Shown here in pieces: positions 34,957-42,636 of a DNA stretch of 64,000 bases. The position numbers and the translations under genes are program-made. The stretch's first letter is position 1, and each line of letters begins with the position of its first letter. Below the pieces are notes generated by a model. It ran no database searches. It was given only the letters and a program-made list of their open reading frames with translations, and had not been told where the DNA came from. The DNA is from Salinimicrobium catena (GTDB lineage Bacteria; Bacteroidota; Bacteroidia; Flavobacteriales; Flavobacteriaceae): the NCBI RefSeq assembly GCF_900102915.1, contig NZ_FNGG01000002.1:461097-525096 (forward strand), read 5' to 3'.

Positions 34957-35724
34957 TTAATCTTCAAGGTTTTCTTCTACTTCCACATTACCTTCTCTGT
35001 CTCTTTTTCTCGCTCTTAATAAGGCAATAATGTTAAAAAGCACCACGCAAAAGGCAACCCAGATAAGCCCGGCTATAAATCCGCCGGCAACGTCTGAGGG
35101 AAAGTGGACTCCCAGGTAGATCCGGCTTATTCCAATGGCAAGAATAAGGAAAATAAATATGGTTGAAAGTACTGCCCGCAGCCAGCGCTTCATTTTGATC
35201 TGAAAGACCAGGTAAGTAAGGAAGCCATAGAAGGCCATGGCGCTCATAGCGTGTCCGCTTGGATAACTTAATGATTTTACAACTACCAGGTGCTCTATGG
35301 TTGGTCTCGCCCTGTTAAATGCCCTTTTTAAGGCGATATTGGCCAAAGCCGAAATGATCAATACCCCCAGGAGTTGAAAAAGGAACCATTTGTTCCGCAA
35401 TTTGAAAAAGAAATAGATAGCGGCCAGGGTGGTCGCAATGATGTAAGCGTATAGATCTCCCATATCGGTTATGAACTGGAAGAACTTGTTGAGTTCGGGA
35501 GAGCGAAAAGAGGTGATATAATCGGTTACTTGAGTATCGTATCTCCTGAGGGCTTTTCCGGAGATCTCTTCACTTAGTTCCACAAAAACGTTCAATCCCA
35601 CCACGAAAACAATGAACGCCAGGAAAATAAGCAGGTAAAAAGGAAAATAAGGATGATTCCGGGAGCCGTGCGTGCGCATGAATTCAACGATCTTGTTGAT
35701 CGCCTGGGTGATTCCTTTTCTCAT
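34957..35724 (-). CDS. PAP2-family membrane phosphatase
   Basis: A 255-residue integral membrane lipid phosphatase with about six helices and the three PAP2 signatures: KRAFNRARP (C1), SLSYPSGHAMSA (C2, with the catalytic His), and SRIYLGVHFPSDVAGG (C3, with the nucleophilic His). Likely substrates are undecaprenyl diphosphate or phosphatidylglycerol phosphate on the periplasmic side. The charged C-terminal tail is cytosolic. It is flanked by the 3D-domain lipoprotein (upstream) and the CPBP gene (downstream), all on one strand. Confidence 0.88.
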   Translation of the reverse strand: MRKGITQAINKIVEFMRTHGSRNHPYFPFYLLIFLAFIVFVVGLNVFVELSEEISGKALRRYDTQVTDYITSFRSPELNKFFQFITDMGDLYAYIIATTLAAIYFFFKLRNKWFLFQLLGVLIISALANIALKRAFNRARPTIEHLVVVKSLSYPSGHAMSAMAFYGFLTYLVFQIKMKRWLRAVLSTIFIFLILAIGISRIYLGVHFPSDVAGGFIAGLIWVAFCVVLFNIIALLRARKRDREGNVEVEENLED

Positions 35725-35753
35725 TCTATGGTTATTTGGTTGGTTATTTCAGC

Positions 35754-36194
35754 TCATTCCTCCATTTCTACGGGAAAAGATATCTCCACCTTCTTTCTGC
35801 CCCAGTTCATCGCTTTTTCCCGGTCAATTCCCATGTAAATATCGATCTTGTTCTTCCAGCGGGAATGCATTTTATCGTTTACGATAAAGATCCCCTCCAG
35901 CCCTTCGATCTTTACGGGGGTTTTATAAGTAAGGCCCTGTTTGATCAGGTCCCTTGAAACCGCAATTGATTTTACACCTGGGGTCAACGTATCGCCCCAG
36001 GCTGTAATTTTTGGATTGCCAGATCCCTGTACTTTCAGGGAATTATATGCCGAAGCCGTTACTGTCATCGTCTTTACTTCGGGCATTACCTCTTCCCTGC
36101 CTTCTTCATCGCAACTCCATAAACTTCCCACGAAAAAAAGCGGAAGTAAAAGCAGTTTTAAAATGAATTTTTCAGAAATCATCATTACCAACAT
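35754..36194 (-). CDS. 3D-domain lipoprotein
   Basis: A 146-residue lipoprotein (lipid Cys at about 28 in VGSLWSC) with a 3D domain, a small double-psi barrel related to the MltA lytic transglycosylase fold. Marks are TASAYNS, the ITAWGDTLTPG stretch, and IVNDKMHSRWKNKIDIYMG with its conserved Asp residues. It may act on or bind peptidoglycan. Internal ATGs at 36185 and 36182 give equally good signal peptides. First gene of a three-gene unit with PAP2 and CPBP proteins. Confidence 0.8.
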   Translation of the reverse strand: MLVMMISEKFILKLLLLPLFFVGSLWSCDEEGREEVMPEVKTMTVTASAYNSLKVQGSGNPKITAWGDTLTPGVKSIAVSRDLIKQGLTYKTPVKIEGLEGIFIVNDKMHSRWKNKIDIYMGIDREKAMNWGRKKVEISFPVEMEE

Positions 36195-36495
36195 ACTAAA
36201 AATTTATCGATTACACATATCAGCGATCCTTTATTAACCCTCTTTTAAGAAGGGCTTTGGAAGGATACCGCCTCTAAAACTTCATTTTTGACCGATTATT
36301 TTTCGGCGGTGCAAAAAAACACAAATCCCGTTCATTTCAGGCAGTTATCTGGGGAAACTTTGTGTTTCCTAAATATAATGGTACCTTTGCAAATCGAAAT
36401 GTGGATCTACATCCAGCGCTGTTAAGGACTTCCCTTTTTATTTTCTGTTTTATTTCCATTTCACATAATTTTTTTAATTAGATAAACACGTTATT
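36195..36495. other. Intergenic region upstream of the FKBP gene
   Basis: 301-base gap between divergent genes. It contains a textbook promoter for the FKBP gene (listed) and a leader of about 100 bases in which I see no clear hairpin or reading frame. No promoter for the minus-strand lipoprotein operon is evident. Confidence 0.55.
36359..36389 (+). promoter_or_regulatory. Consensus Bacteroidota promoter of the FKBP gene
   Basis: TTTG (36359-36362), exactly 19 bases, then TACCTTTG (36382-36389). This is a full match to TTTG-N19-TAnnTTTG and predicts a start near 36396 and a leader of about 100 bases. Confidence 0.8.
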
Positions 36496-36924
36496 ATGAG
36501 TCAGGTTAAACAAAATGACACTGTAAAAGTTCACTACACCGGAAAATTAGCCGACGGGCAGGTTTTCGACAGTTCTCTCGAGAGAGAGCCTATCGAATTC
36601 ACAATGGGTCAGGGTCAGCTTATTCCAGGGTTTGAAAAAGGTCTACTGGATATGAAGGTGAATGAAAAGAAAACCATCAATATTCCTTCTGAGGAAGCTT
36701 ATGGTGCGCCAAGACAGGAATTGGTTCAGGAAGTGGAAAAAAGCCAGCTTCCGGAAGAGATCAAGCCTGAAGTAGGAATGGGACTTGTTTCAAAAAGCCC
36801 TGACGGCCGCGAAATGAACCTTGTGGTTACCGAAGTAAAAGAAGACACTATCGTTGTTGACGGAAACCACCCATTGGCAGGAAAAGATCTTGTCTTTGAT
36901 CTTGAAGTGGTAGAGATCAAATAA
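36496..36924 (+). CDS. FKBP-type peptidyl-prolyl isomerase, SlyD-like
   Basis: A 142-residue cytosolic prolyl isomerase/chaperone. The split FKBP core is visible: VHYTGKLADGQVFDSS, IEFTMGQGQLIPGFEKGLLDM, an inserted flap (about 70-110) as in SlyD, and the closing HPLAGKDLVFDLEV. The C-terminal metal-binding His/Cys tail of SlyD is absent. It has the cleanest promoter in the window and a strong terminator, which fits a well-expressed single-gene unit. Confidence 0.9.
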   Translation: MSQVKQNDTVKVHYTGKLADGQVFDSSLEREPIEFTMGQGQLIPGFEKGLLDMKVNEKKTINIPSEEAYGAPRQELVQEVEKSQLPEEIKPEVGMGLVSKSPDGREMNLVVTEVKEDTIVVDGNHPLAGKDLVFDLEVVEIK

Positions 36925-36945
36925 GAAGTTTTCAAATGAGAGCAT

Positions 36946-36980
36946 AAAAAAACCTGCAGATCTCTGCAGGTTTTTTGTTT
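36946..36980. terminator. Bidirectional terminator, FKBP / ferredoxin
   Basis: Stem AAAAAAACCTGCAG / CTGCAGG plus T-run, loop ATCT (36960-36963). The A-run lets it work for the ferredoxin gene on the other strand. Confidence 0.85.
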
Positions 36981-36998
36981 TTATACACGTTCCCGAAA

Positions 36999-37372
<374 letters not shown>

Positions 37373-37374
37373 CA

Positions 37375-37406
37375 CAAATTTAAAGCCAAATCAGTTCTTA
37401 AACAAA
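37375..37406 (-). promoter_or_regulatory. Promoter of the ferredoxin gene
   Basis: Read on the minus strand: TTTG (37406-37403), 20 bases, then TAAATTTG (37382-37375), 25 bases before the ferredoxin ATG. Its -7 box is separated by 2 bases from that of the divergent promoter. Confidence 0.75.
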
Positions 37407-37413
37407 TTAGAGA

Positions 37414-38493
37414 ATGACAATTGAGGAGCGGAAAGAAAAGTTTGTAAGCCTGGGAAAATTCCTTGGTCAGTTCACTGCGGAAGGGATCTTTGAAAAAGAA
37501 AACATCCCTCACAACGACCAATTTTTTGCCAGGATGAAGGATACGATCGAAGCGGCAGTACACCACAACGGCTGGTTCACTCGTGAAAATGTGCTTTTCT
37601 CGCTTGATCAATGGAGCCGGGCGCTGACTTCAGAGAATCTGGACCAATGGCTGAAGCCTTATGGCCTTTCAGAAGTGCAGCCAAAGACCGTTGGGCTTAT
37701 CATGGCCGGTAATATTCCGCTGGTGGGCTTTCACGATTTTCTTTCGGTTTTAATAAGCGGCCATAAGGTCCTGGTGAAGCAATCTTCCAATGACAAGCTC
37801 CTGCTTCCGGTAATAGCCGATTATCTCATCGCTCTTGCCCCGGAATGGAAGGAAAAAATTCAATTTTTGTCAGATTCTTCAGAAGGAGCTTCAAAAATGA
37901 AAGATTACGATGCGGTTATCGCCACCGGTAGCAATAATACCGCTCGCTACTTTGAATATTACTTTGCCGGAAAACCCTCCATCATTCGCAAGAACCGAAG
38001 TTCCGTAGCCGTTCTAACGGGAGAGGAATCTGCTGAAGAACTCGCTGCTCTGGGGGAAGATATCTTCAGGTATTACGGCCTGGGCTGCCGCAACGTCTCT
38101 AAATTGTACGTACCAGAAAATTATGATTTTGATGCATTTTTCAAAGCTATGTATTCCTGGAATCCCATTATCAATCAGGCTAAATACGCCAACAACTACG
38201 ATTACAATAAGGCGGTCTACCTTATGAGCCAGTTCAAACTGCTGGAAAATGGATTTCTGATCCTCAAGGAGGATAAATCTTTCGGTTCCCCTATCGCCAC
38301 GTTGTTCTACGAAACCTATTCAGATAAAGAAGAACTGAAAAAGGAGCTGGAAGCGAGGAAAGAGAACATTCAATGTGTGGTTTCCCAAGAGCTGTTCGAG
38401 AATGAAGTAGATTTCGGAAAAACTCAGCAGCCCAACCTGTGGGATTATGCAGATAATGTAGATACTCTTCAATTCCTGACAAAAAAGATATAA
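37414..38493 (+). CDS. Acyl-CoA reductase (LuxC-like)
   Basis: A 359-residue enzyme of the aldehyde-dehydrogenase-like LuxC superfamily, which reduces acyl-CoA to an aldehyde or acyl-enzyme with NADPH. It has the NAD(P) strand TVGLIMAGNIPLVG, the ATGSNNTARY segment, and a candidate catalytic Cys225 in YYGLGCRNVSK. Length is shorter than LuxC (about 480). The natural substrate is unknown. It precedes serC by 99 bases on the same strand and shares its promoter region with the ferredoxin gene. Confidence 0.82.
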   Translation: MTIEERKEKFVSLGKFLGQFTAEGIFEKENIPHNDQFFARMKDTIEAAVHHNGWFTRENVLFSLDQWSRALTSENLDQWLKPYGLSEVQPKTVGLIMAGNIPLVGFHDFLSVLISGHKVLVKQSSNDKLLLPVIADYLIALAPEWKEKIQFLSDSSEGASKMKDYDAVIATGSNNTARYFEYYFAGKPSIIRKNRSSVAVLTGEESAEELAALGEDIFRYYGLGCRNVSKLYVPENYDFDAFFKAMYSWNPIINQAKYANNYDYNKAVYLMSQFKLLENGFLILKEDKSFGSPIATLFYETYSDKEELKKELEARKENIQCVVSQELFENEVDFGKTQQPNLWDYADNVDTLQFLTKKI

Positions 38494-38592
38494 AACCTGC
38501 GGGTTTTCCTCGAAAATGCGGGTAAATTATCATTTTAATAACAAGTAAACCCGCATAGTTTTCTCATATTTGTAACTGTTAAAAATTTCAAT

Positions 38593-39657
38593 ATGAAAAA
38601 ACACAACTTTAGCGCAGGCCCCTGTATACTCCCGCAGGAAGTATTTCAGGAAGCGTCGCAGGCCATTCTTGATTTCAACAACTCCGGTTTATCCATTTTA
38701 GAGATCTCCCATCGCAGCAAAGATTTTGTAGACGTGATGGAAGAAGCCCGCAGCCTGGCACTTGAACTACTGGGGCTGGAAGGCAAGGGTTATAAGGCTC
38801 TTTTTCTGCAGGGAGGTGCAAGCATGCAGTTCCTTATGGTAGCTTACAACCTGCTAAAGACCAAGGCGGCATATCTCAACACCGGAACCTGGAGTACCAA
38901 AGCGATCAAGGAAGCCAAATTCTTTGGAGAGGTTGCTGAAGTCGCTTCTTCGGCCGATAAGAACTTCAAATATATTCCTAAAGGTTTTTTCATACCTTCA
39001 GACGTGGATTATTTTCACTGTACCAGTAACAATACCATCTATGGTACCCAGATGAAAGAATTTCCGCAGACCCCCCGGCCGATGATCTGCGATATGAGCA
39101 GTGATATCTTTTCCAGGCAAATGGATTTTTCACAGTTCGACCTTATTTACGCGGGTGCCCAGAAGAACATGGGACCTGCAGGAACAACCCTGGTAGTGCT
39201 CAAAGATGAGATCTTAGGAAAAGTGGATCGACATATCCCTTCCATGATGGATTACCAGGTACATCTTAACAAGGCGAGTATGTTCAACACGCCGGCAGTC
39301 TATGCTGTGTATGTTTCCATGCTTACCCTAAGATGGCTTAAGAAGAACGGCGGGATCGCGGGAATTGAAGAATTGAACGAGAAGAAAGCAAACCTGCTGT
39401 ATTCAGAGATAGACATAAATCCTCTGTTTGAGGGTTATGCCAATAAGGAAGATCGCTCGAACATGAATGCTACTTTCAACATCACCAACGATGATCTCAA
39501 GGAGACTTTTGACGACATGTGGAAAGAAGCAGGGATCAATGGTCTTAACGGCCACAGGAGTGTGGGCGGATATCGCGCTTCCCTCTACAACGCCCTGCCT
39601 CTAGAGAGCGTGCAGGTGCTGGTGGACGTGATGAGCGAAATGGAAAGAAAAGCCTAA
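38593..39657 (+). CDS. serC: Phosphoserine aminotransferase
   Basis: PLP enzyme of serine synthesis (3-phosphohydroxypyruvate + glutamate to phosphoserine), also used in B6 synthesis. 354 residues: NFSAGPCILP start, LFLQGGASMQF phosphate-binding loop, PLP Lys191 in YAGAQKNMGPAG, and HRSVGGYRASLYNA at the end. It lies directly before serA (45 bases), giving two consecutive steps of one pathway. A weak -7 (CATATTTG, 38565-38572) might give it an extra promoter. Confidence 0.95.
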   Translation: MKKHNFSAGPCILPQEVFQEASQAILDFNNSGLSILEISHRSKDFVDVMEEARSLALELLGLEGKGYKALFLQGGASMQFLMVAYNLLKTKAAYLNTGTWSTKAIKEAKFFGEVAEVASSADKNFKYIPKGFFIPSDVDYFHCTSNNTIYGTQMKEFPQTPRPMICDMSSDIFSRQMDFSQFDLIYAGAQKNMGPAGTTLVVLKDEILGKVDRHIPSMMDYQVHLNKASMFNTPAVYAVYVSMLTLRWLKKNGGIAGIEELNEKKANLLYSEIDINPLFEGYANKEDRSNMNATFNITNDDLKETFDDMWKEAGINGLNGHRSVGGYRASLYNALPLESVQVLVDVMSEMERKA

Positions 39658-39702
39658 TCAAAGCTCCCTTTTCAGGGGACAATAAAACCATAATTAGCAT
39701 AC

Positions 39703-40656
39703 ATGAAAGTTTTAGCAAACGACGGTATTTCTCAAAGCGGGATCGATGTTTTGGAAAAAGCCGGTTTTGAAGTAATAACTACTAAAGTAGCCCAGGAACA
39801 GCTAAAGAATTATCTTAAGGAAAACGAGATCGATGTCCTACTGGTACGCAGCGCCACCAAAGTTAGAAAAGACATTATCGATGCCTGCCCAGACCTAAAA
39901 GTGATAGGTCGTGGTGGCGTTGGGATGGACAATATTGACGTGGAGTACGCCCGCAGCAAAGGGCTTCATGTGATCAATACTCCAGCAGCCTCCTCAAGCT
40001 CTGTTGCCGAATTGGTCTTCGCCCACCTCTTTGGAGGCGTGCGATACTTGTATGCTGCCAACAGGGAGATGCCTTTAGAGGGGGATTCCCGTTTTAAGGA
40101 TCTGAAAAAGAGCTATTCTGGCGGACGAGAATTACGCGGAAAAACCCTTGGTATAATTGGCTTCGGAAGGATTGGCCGCGAAGTGGCAAAGATCGCTTTG
40201 GGTATTGGAATGAAAGTGATAGCCAGCGACCGTACCGAAGGGGAAGCGACCATTACCCTGGAATTCTACAACCACCAGGAGATCAAGATCCCTATCAAAA
40301 CTGAGCCGGTTGATCAGTTGATCAAACATTCCGACTTTATCACCCTACATGTACCTGCTCAGAAGGAACCGGTGATCGGGAAGGAAGAGATCAAAAAAAT
40401 GAAAGACGGTGTGGGTATCATCAATGCTGCCCGCGGCGGAGTGATCGATGAAGTAGCTCTTATCGAGGCTCTTGAGAGCGGAAAAGTTTCTTTTGCCGCT
40501 CTGGATACCTTTCAGCATGAACCCTCCCCTGCCATTAAAGTGTTGATGAACAACAGGGTTTCCTTGAGTCCGCACATTGGGGCTGCGACCAACGAAGCCC
40601 AGGACAGAATAGGCCTTGAACTGGCCGACCAGATCATCAATATTCTGAAAAAGTAA
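39703..40656 (+). CDS. serA: D-3-phosphoglycerate dehydrogenase, short form
   Basis: NAD-dependent first step of serine synthesis. 317 residues with the substrate domain (GRGGVGMDNIDVEYA), NAD-binding GFGRIG at 153-158, catalytic Arg in NAARGGVIDE and catalytic His in PHIGAAT. It lacks the C-terminal ACT domain of the long form, so feedback by serine is not expected through that route. Follows serC; a perfect hairpin terminator closes the unit. Confidence 0.93.
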   Translation: MKVLANDGISQSGIDVLEKAGFEVITTKVAQEQLKNYLKENEIDVLLVRSATKVRKDIIDACPDLKVIGRGGVGMDNIDVEYARSKGLHVINTPAASSSSVAELVFAHLFGGVRYLYAANREMPLEGDSRFKDLKKSYSGGRELRGKTLGIIGFGRIGREVAKIALGIGMKVIASDRTEGEATITLEFYNHQEIKIPIKTEPVDQLIKHSDFITLHVPAQKEPVIGKEEIKKMKDGVGIINAARGGVIDEVALIEALESGKVSFAALDTFQHEPSPAIKVLMNNRVSLSPHIGAATNEAQDRIGLELADQIINILKK

Positions 40657-40680
40657 GTTTTAAGAAAATCTGAAAATATA

Positions 40681-40712
40681 AAATGCTCCTGTTAAAAAGG
40701 AGCATTTTTTTT
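40681..40712 (+). terminator. Terminator of the serCA unit
   Basis: Perfect 10-bp stem AAATGCTCCT / AGGAGCATTT with a 7-base loop and a T-run. Confidence 0.9.
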
Positions 40713-40782
40713 GAATTGCTCCTTCTGAATTCTGAGGTGGCCTCAATTTTTTGTAAATTATAATTACTTAAAAATGACTATT

Positions 40783-41391
40783 ATGGCTTCAATTTTAGAT
40801 TTTTTAGATACAGACACAGGAAAACAATTCGTTCAAAGATCCAGCAAGGAAGTTGATGAATCACCAGACAAGGTGAGATCGGTTCTGGGGATGGCCCTAC
40901 CAATGCTCATGGGCGCGATCAAGAAGAACACCACTTCTTCTGAAGGTGCAGAAAAATTGAATTCTGAATTGGATAAGGAAAAACACAACGGCTCAATTCT
41001 TGATTCTCTAAAAAATGGAGATCTGTCAGGAATGCTTTCTGAAGGTTCAGGTATAATTGGGCATAACTTTGGCGGCAAACAGGACAAGATCGTAGACGTG
41101 GTGAGCTCAGCCACTCAAATGGATTCATCTAAAGTCACGAAGATCATTAAAATGGCCGCACCGGTGATTATGGGCATCCTGGGGAAACAAAAAAGGAAAG
41201 ATGATGTGGGTAAAGGCGGGCTTTCCTCCCTGGTGGGATCTGTGATGGGTACGAATTCCTCTCACGACCAGTCTTTGTTGGAGACCTTTATGGATGCCGA
41301 TGATGACAGCAACATAGCGGGACAGCTTACCGGGAAATTGTTTGGAGGTAAATCCGATTCCAAGGGACTGGGAGGCTTTTTCAAAGGCTAA
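40783..41391 (+). CDS. DUF937 domain protein
   Basis: A 202-residue soluble protein with a DUF937-like core: SILDFLDTDTGKQFVQ, MALPMLMGAIKKN, DKIVDVVSSATQMDSSKVTK, MAAPVIMGILGKQ. The repeat of Leu/Met-rich helices is typical. It is Gly-rich toward the end (GLGGFFKG). Function unknown. The start ATG at 40783 is preferred over one three codons upstream. It is followed after 19 bases by a lipoprotein gene, probably an operon. Confidence 0.75.
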   Translation: MASILDFLDTDTGKQFVQRSSKEVDESPDKVRSVLGMALPMLMGAIKKNTTSSEGAEKLNSELDKEKHNGSILDSLKNGDLSGMLSEGSGIIGHNFGGKQDKIVDVVSSATQMDSSKVTKIIKMAAPVIMGILGKQKRKDDVGKGGLSSLVGSVMGTNSSHDQSLLETFMDADDDSNIAGQLTGKLFGGKSDSKGLGGFFKG

Positions 41392-41410
41392 TTAATTTAA
41401 TGCAGGAGTT

Positions 41411-41848
41411 ATGAAAAATCTTATTTACGCGCTGGTTTTGGGGCTGTTGATCTACAGCTGCTCTTCTACCAAAGAAAGGTCAATGGGCGCTTCAAATGAA
41501 GTGGCTCAGAACGATACGGTGAGCGATACCGTGCGTATTGCCAATGACAGTCTGGAATACGAGATCATCATTATTGATCCCGGTTACTCCTATTTTCTGA
41601 ATGCAGTGGCGAGGCCCGAAGGATACCATTCACAATCTTACCTGGAGAACAAGAACCGTTTTTTGGTTAGCGATTACAACCAGAGGGTGCGGGAACCCTT
41701 CAGGTACAATCCGGATATATATACCCAGGAGATAAATTACGACCCTAATATAGATTACGGCTACGACGTCAATTACAAGCTGTATAATTACTTTGTCTAC
41801 CTCTCCCAAAAATATAACCAGCGATTCTCGGTTCCTACGCGCTTGTGA
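41411..41848 (+). CDS. DUF6146 family lipoprotein
   Basis: A 145-residue lipoprotein (lipid Cys at 17 in LLIYSC) with the DUF6146 pattern EYEIIIIDPGY, ARPEGYHSQSYLENKN, VREPFRYNPDIY, DPNIDYGYDVNYKLYNYFVY. Function unknown; restricted to Bacteroidota as far as I know. It follows the DUF937 gene closely. Confidence 0.78.
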   Translation: MKNLIYALVLGLLIYSCSSTKERSMGASNEVAQNDTVSDTVRIANDSLEYEIIIIDPGYSYFLNAVARPEGYHSQSYLENKNRFLVSDYNQRVREPFRYNPDIYTQEINYDPNIDYGYDVNYKLYNYFVYLSQKYNQRFSVPTRL

Positions 41849-41912
41849 GTTGATATTTTTAAGATGAATTTTGGATAAATTTAAAATCTACAACTTTGTC
41901 TGATTTCTTTTT

Positions 41913-41920
41913 TATCTTTG
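41913..41920 (+). promoter_or_regulatory. -7 element very close to the DUF6787 start
   Basis: TATCTTTG is a perfect TAnnTTTG ending 4 bases before the ATG at 41925. A TTTG lies at 41895-41898 (14 bases upstream, shorter than usual). If used, the transcript would begin at about the A of the start codon. Confidence 0.45.
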
Positions 41921-41924
41921 CCGC

Positions 41925-42245
41925 ATGGAAAAATTGAAAAAACGCTGGGGCATTTCTTCCACCGGGCAAATCCTGCTGATCATCCTGGTTTTTGGGATAA
42001 CAGGTTCATCTTCAGTTTATGTGGCCAAACCAATTCTAGAATATTTCGGTTTTGCAAGAATAAATTTTTCTCCTGAATTCTTTTGGGGAGGTTTGATCTA
42101 CTACACCCTTAGAATTCTGTTGATCTTTCCTGTCTACCAGGTGCTATTGGTTTCCTATGGCTGGTTGTTTGGGCAGTTCAACTTCTTTTGGAATTTTGAA
42201 AAAAATATGCTTTCCCGAATGGGGTTTGCACGAATTCTTAAATAG
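41925..42245 (+). CDS. DUF6787 family membrane protein
   Basis: A 106-residue protein with two or three membrane segments: KLKKRWGISSTGQILLIILV, VFGITGSSSVYVAKP, and a long hydrophobic YTLRILLIFPVYQVLLVSYGW, ending with FEKNMLSRMGF. This pattern is the DUF6787 family of Bacteroidota. Function unknown. It precedes a small His-rich protein by 8 bases and a zinc-type TonB receptor beyond that, so a link to metal uptake is possible by context. Confidence 0.75.
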   Translation: MEKLKKRWGISSTGQILLIILVFGITGSSSVYVAKPILEYFGFARINFSPEFFWGGLIYYTLRILLIFPVYQVLLVSYGWLFGQFNFFWNFEKNMLSRMGFARILK

Positions 42246-42253
42246 AAGTTCTA

Positions 42254-42574
42254 ATGTCCCAAAAGACCAACTTTTTTTGGATCCTTTTACTTACAGGTAT
42301 TCTCAGCTTTCCATCGGCTGTGGAACTCGCGCACGTATTTACGGGACATCAGCATAACTTTTGCAATCATTACTCTGAATCTCACATTCATCAGGATAAT
42401 TTAGATTGCGAGCTACTTACCTTTCAACATTCAATCTATTCTTCTGCTGAATTTGTCAGCTTTACACATTTCCTTCCGGGGATACACGTAGAAAAGACCA
42501 GCAGGGAATACTGCATTTTAAGTACTCATGAACCCCTGCCATATGGACAGCGCGGGCCTCCGGCACTGGCTTAA
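42254..42574 (+). CDS. Small exported His-rich protein, probable metal binder
   Basis: A 106-residue protein with an N-terminal membrane or signal segment (FFWILLLTGILSFPSAVEL) and a following His/Cys-rich stretch (HVFTGHQHNFCNHYSESHIHQ) that looks like a metal site. Not similar to a family I can name. It stands 62 bases before the zinc-type TonB receptor on the same strand and probably helps deliver or sense the same metal in the periplasm. Confidence 0.6.
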   Translation: MSQKTNFFWILLLTGILSFPSAVELAHVFTGHQHNFCNHYSESHIHQDNLDCELLTFQHSIYSSAEFVSFTHFLPGIHVEKTSREYCILSTHEPLPYGQRGPPALA

Positions 42575-42636
42575 ACCTACCGGAGACATATATTCATTTT
42601 TGGGAGTCCTGCTCCCGTGTACTTAAAAATATCAGC

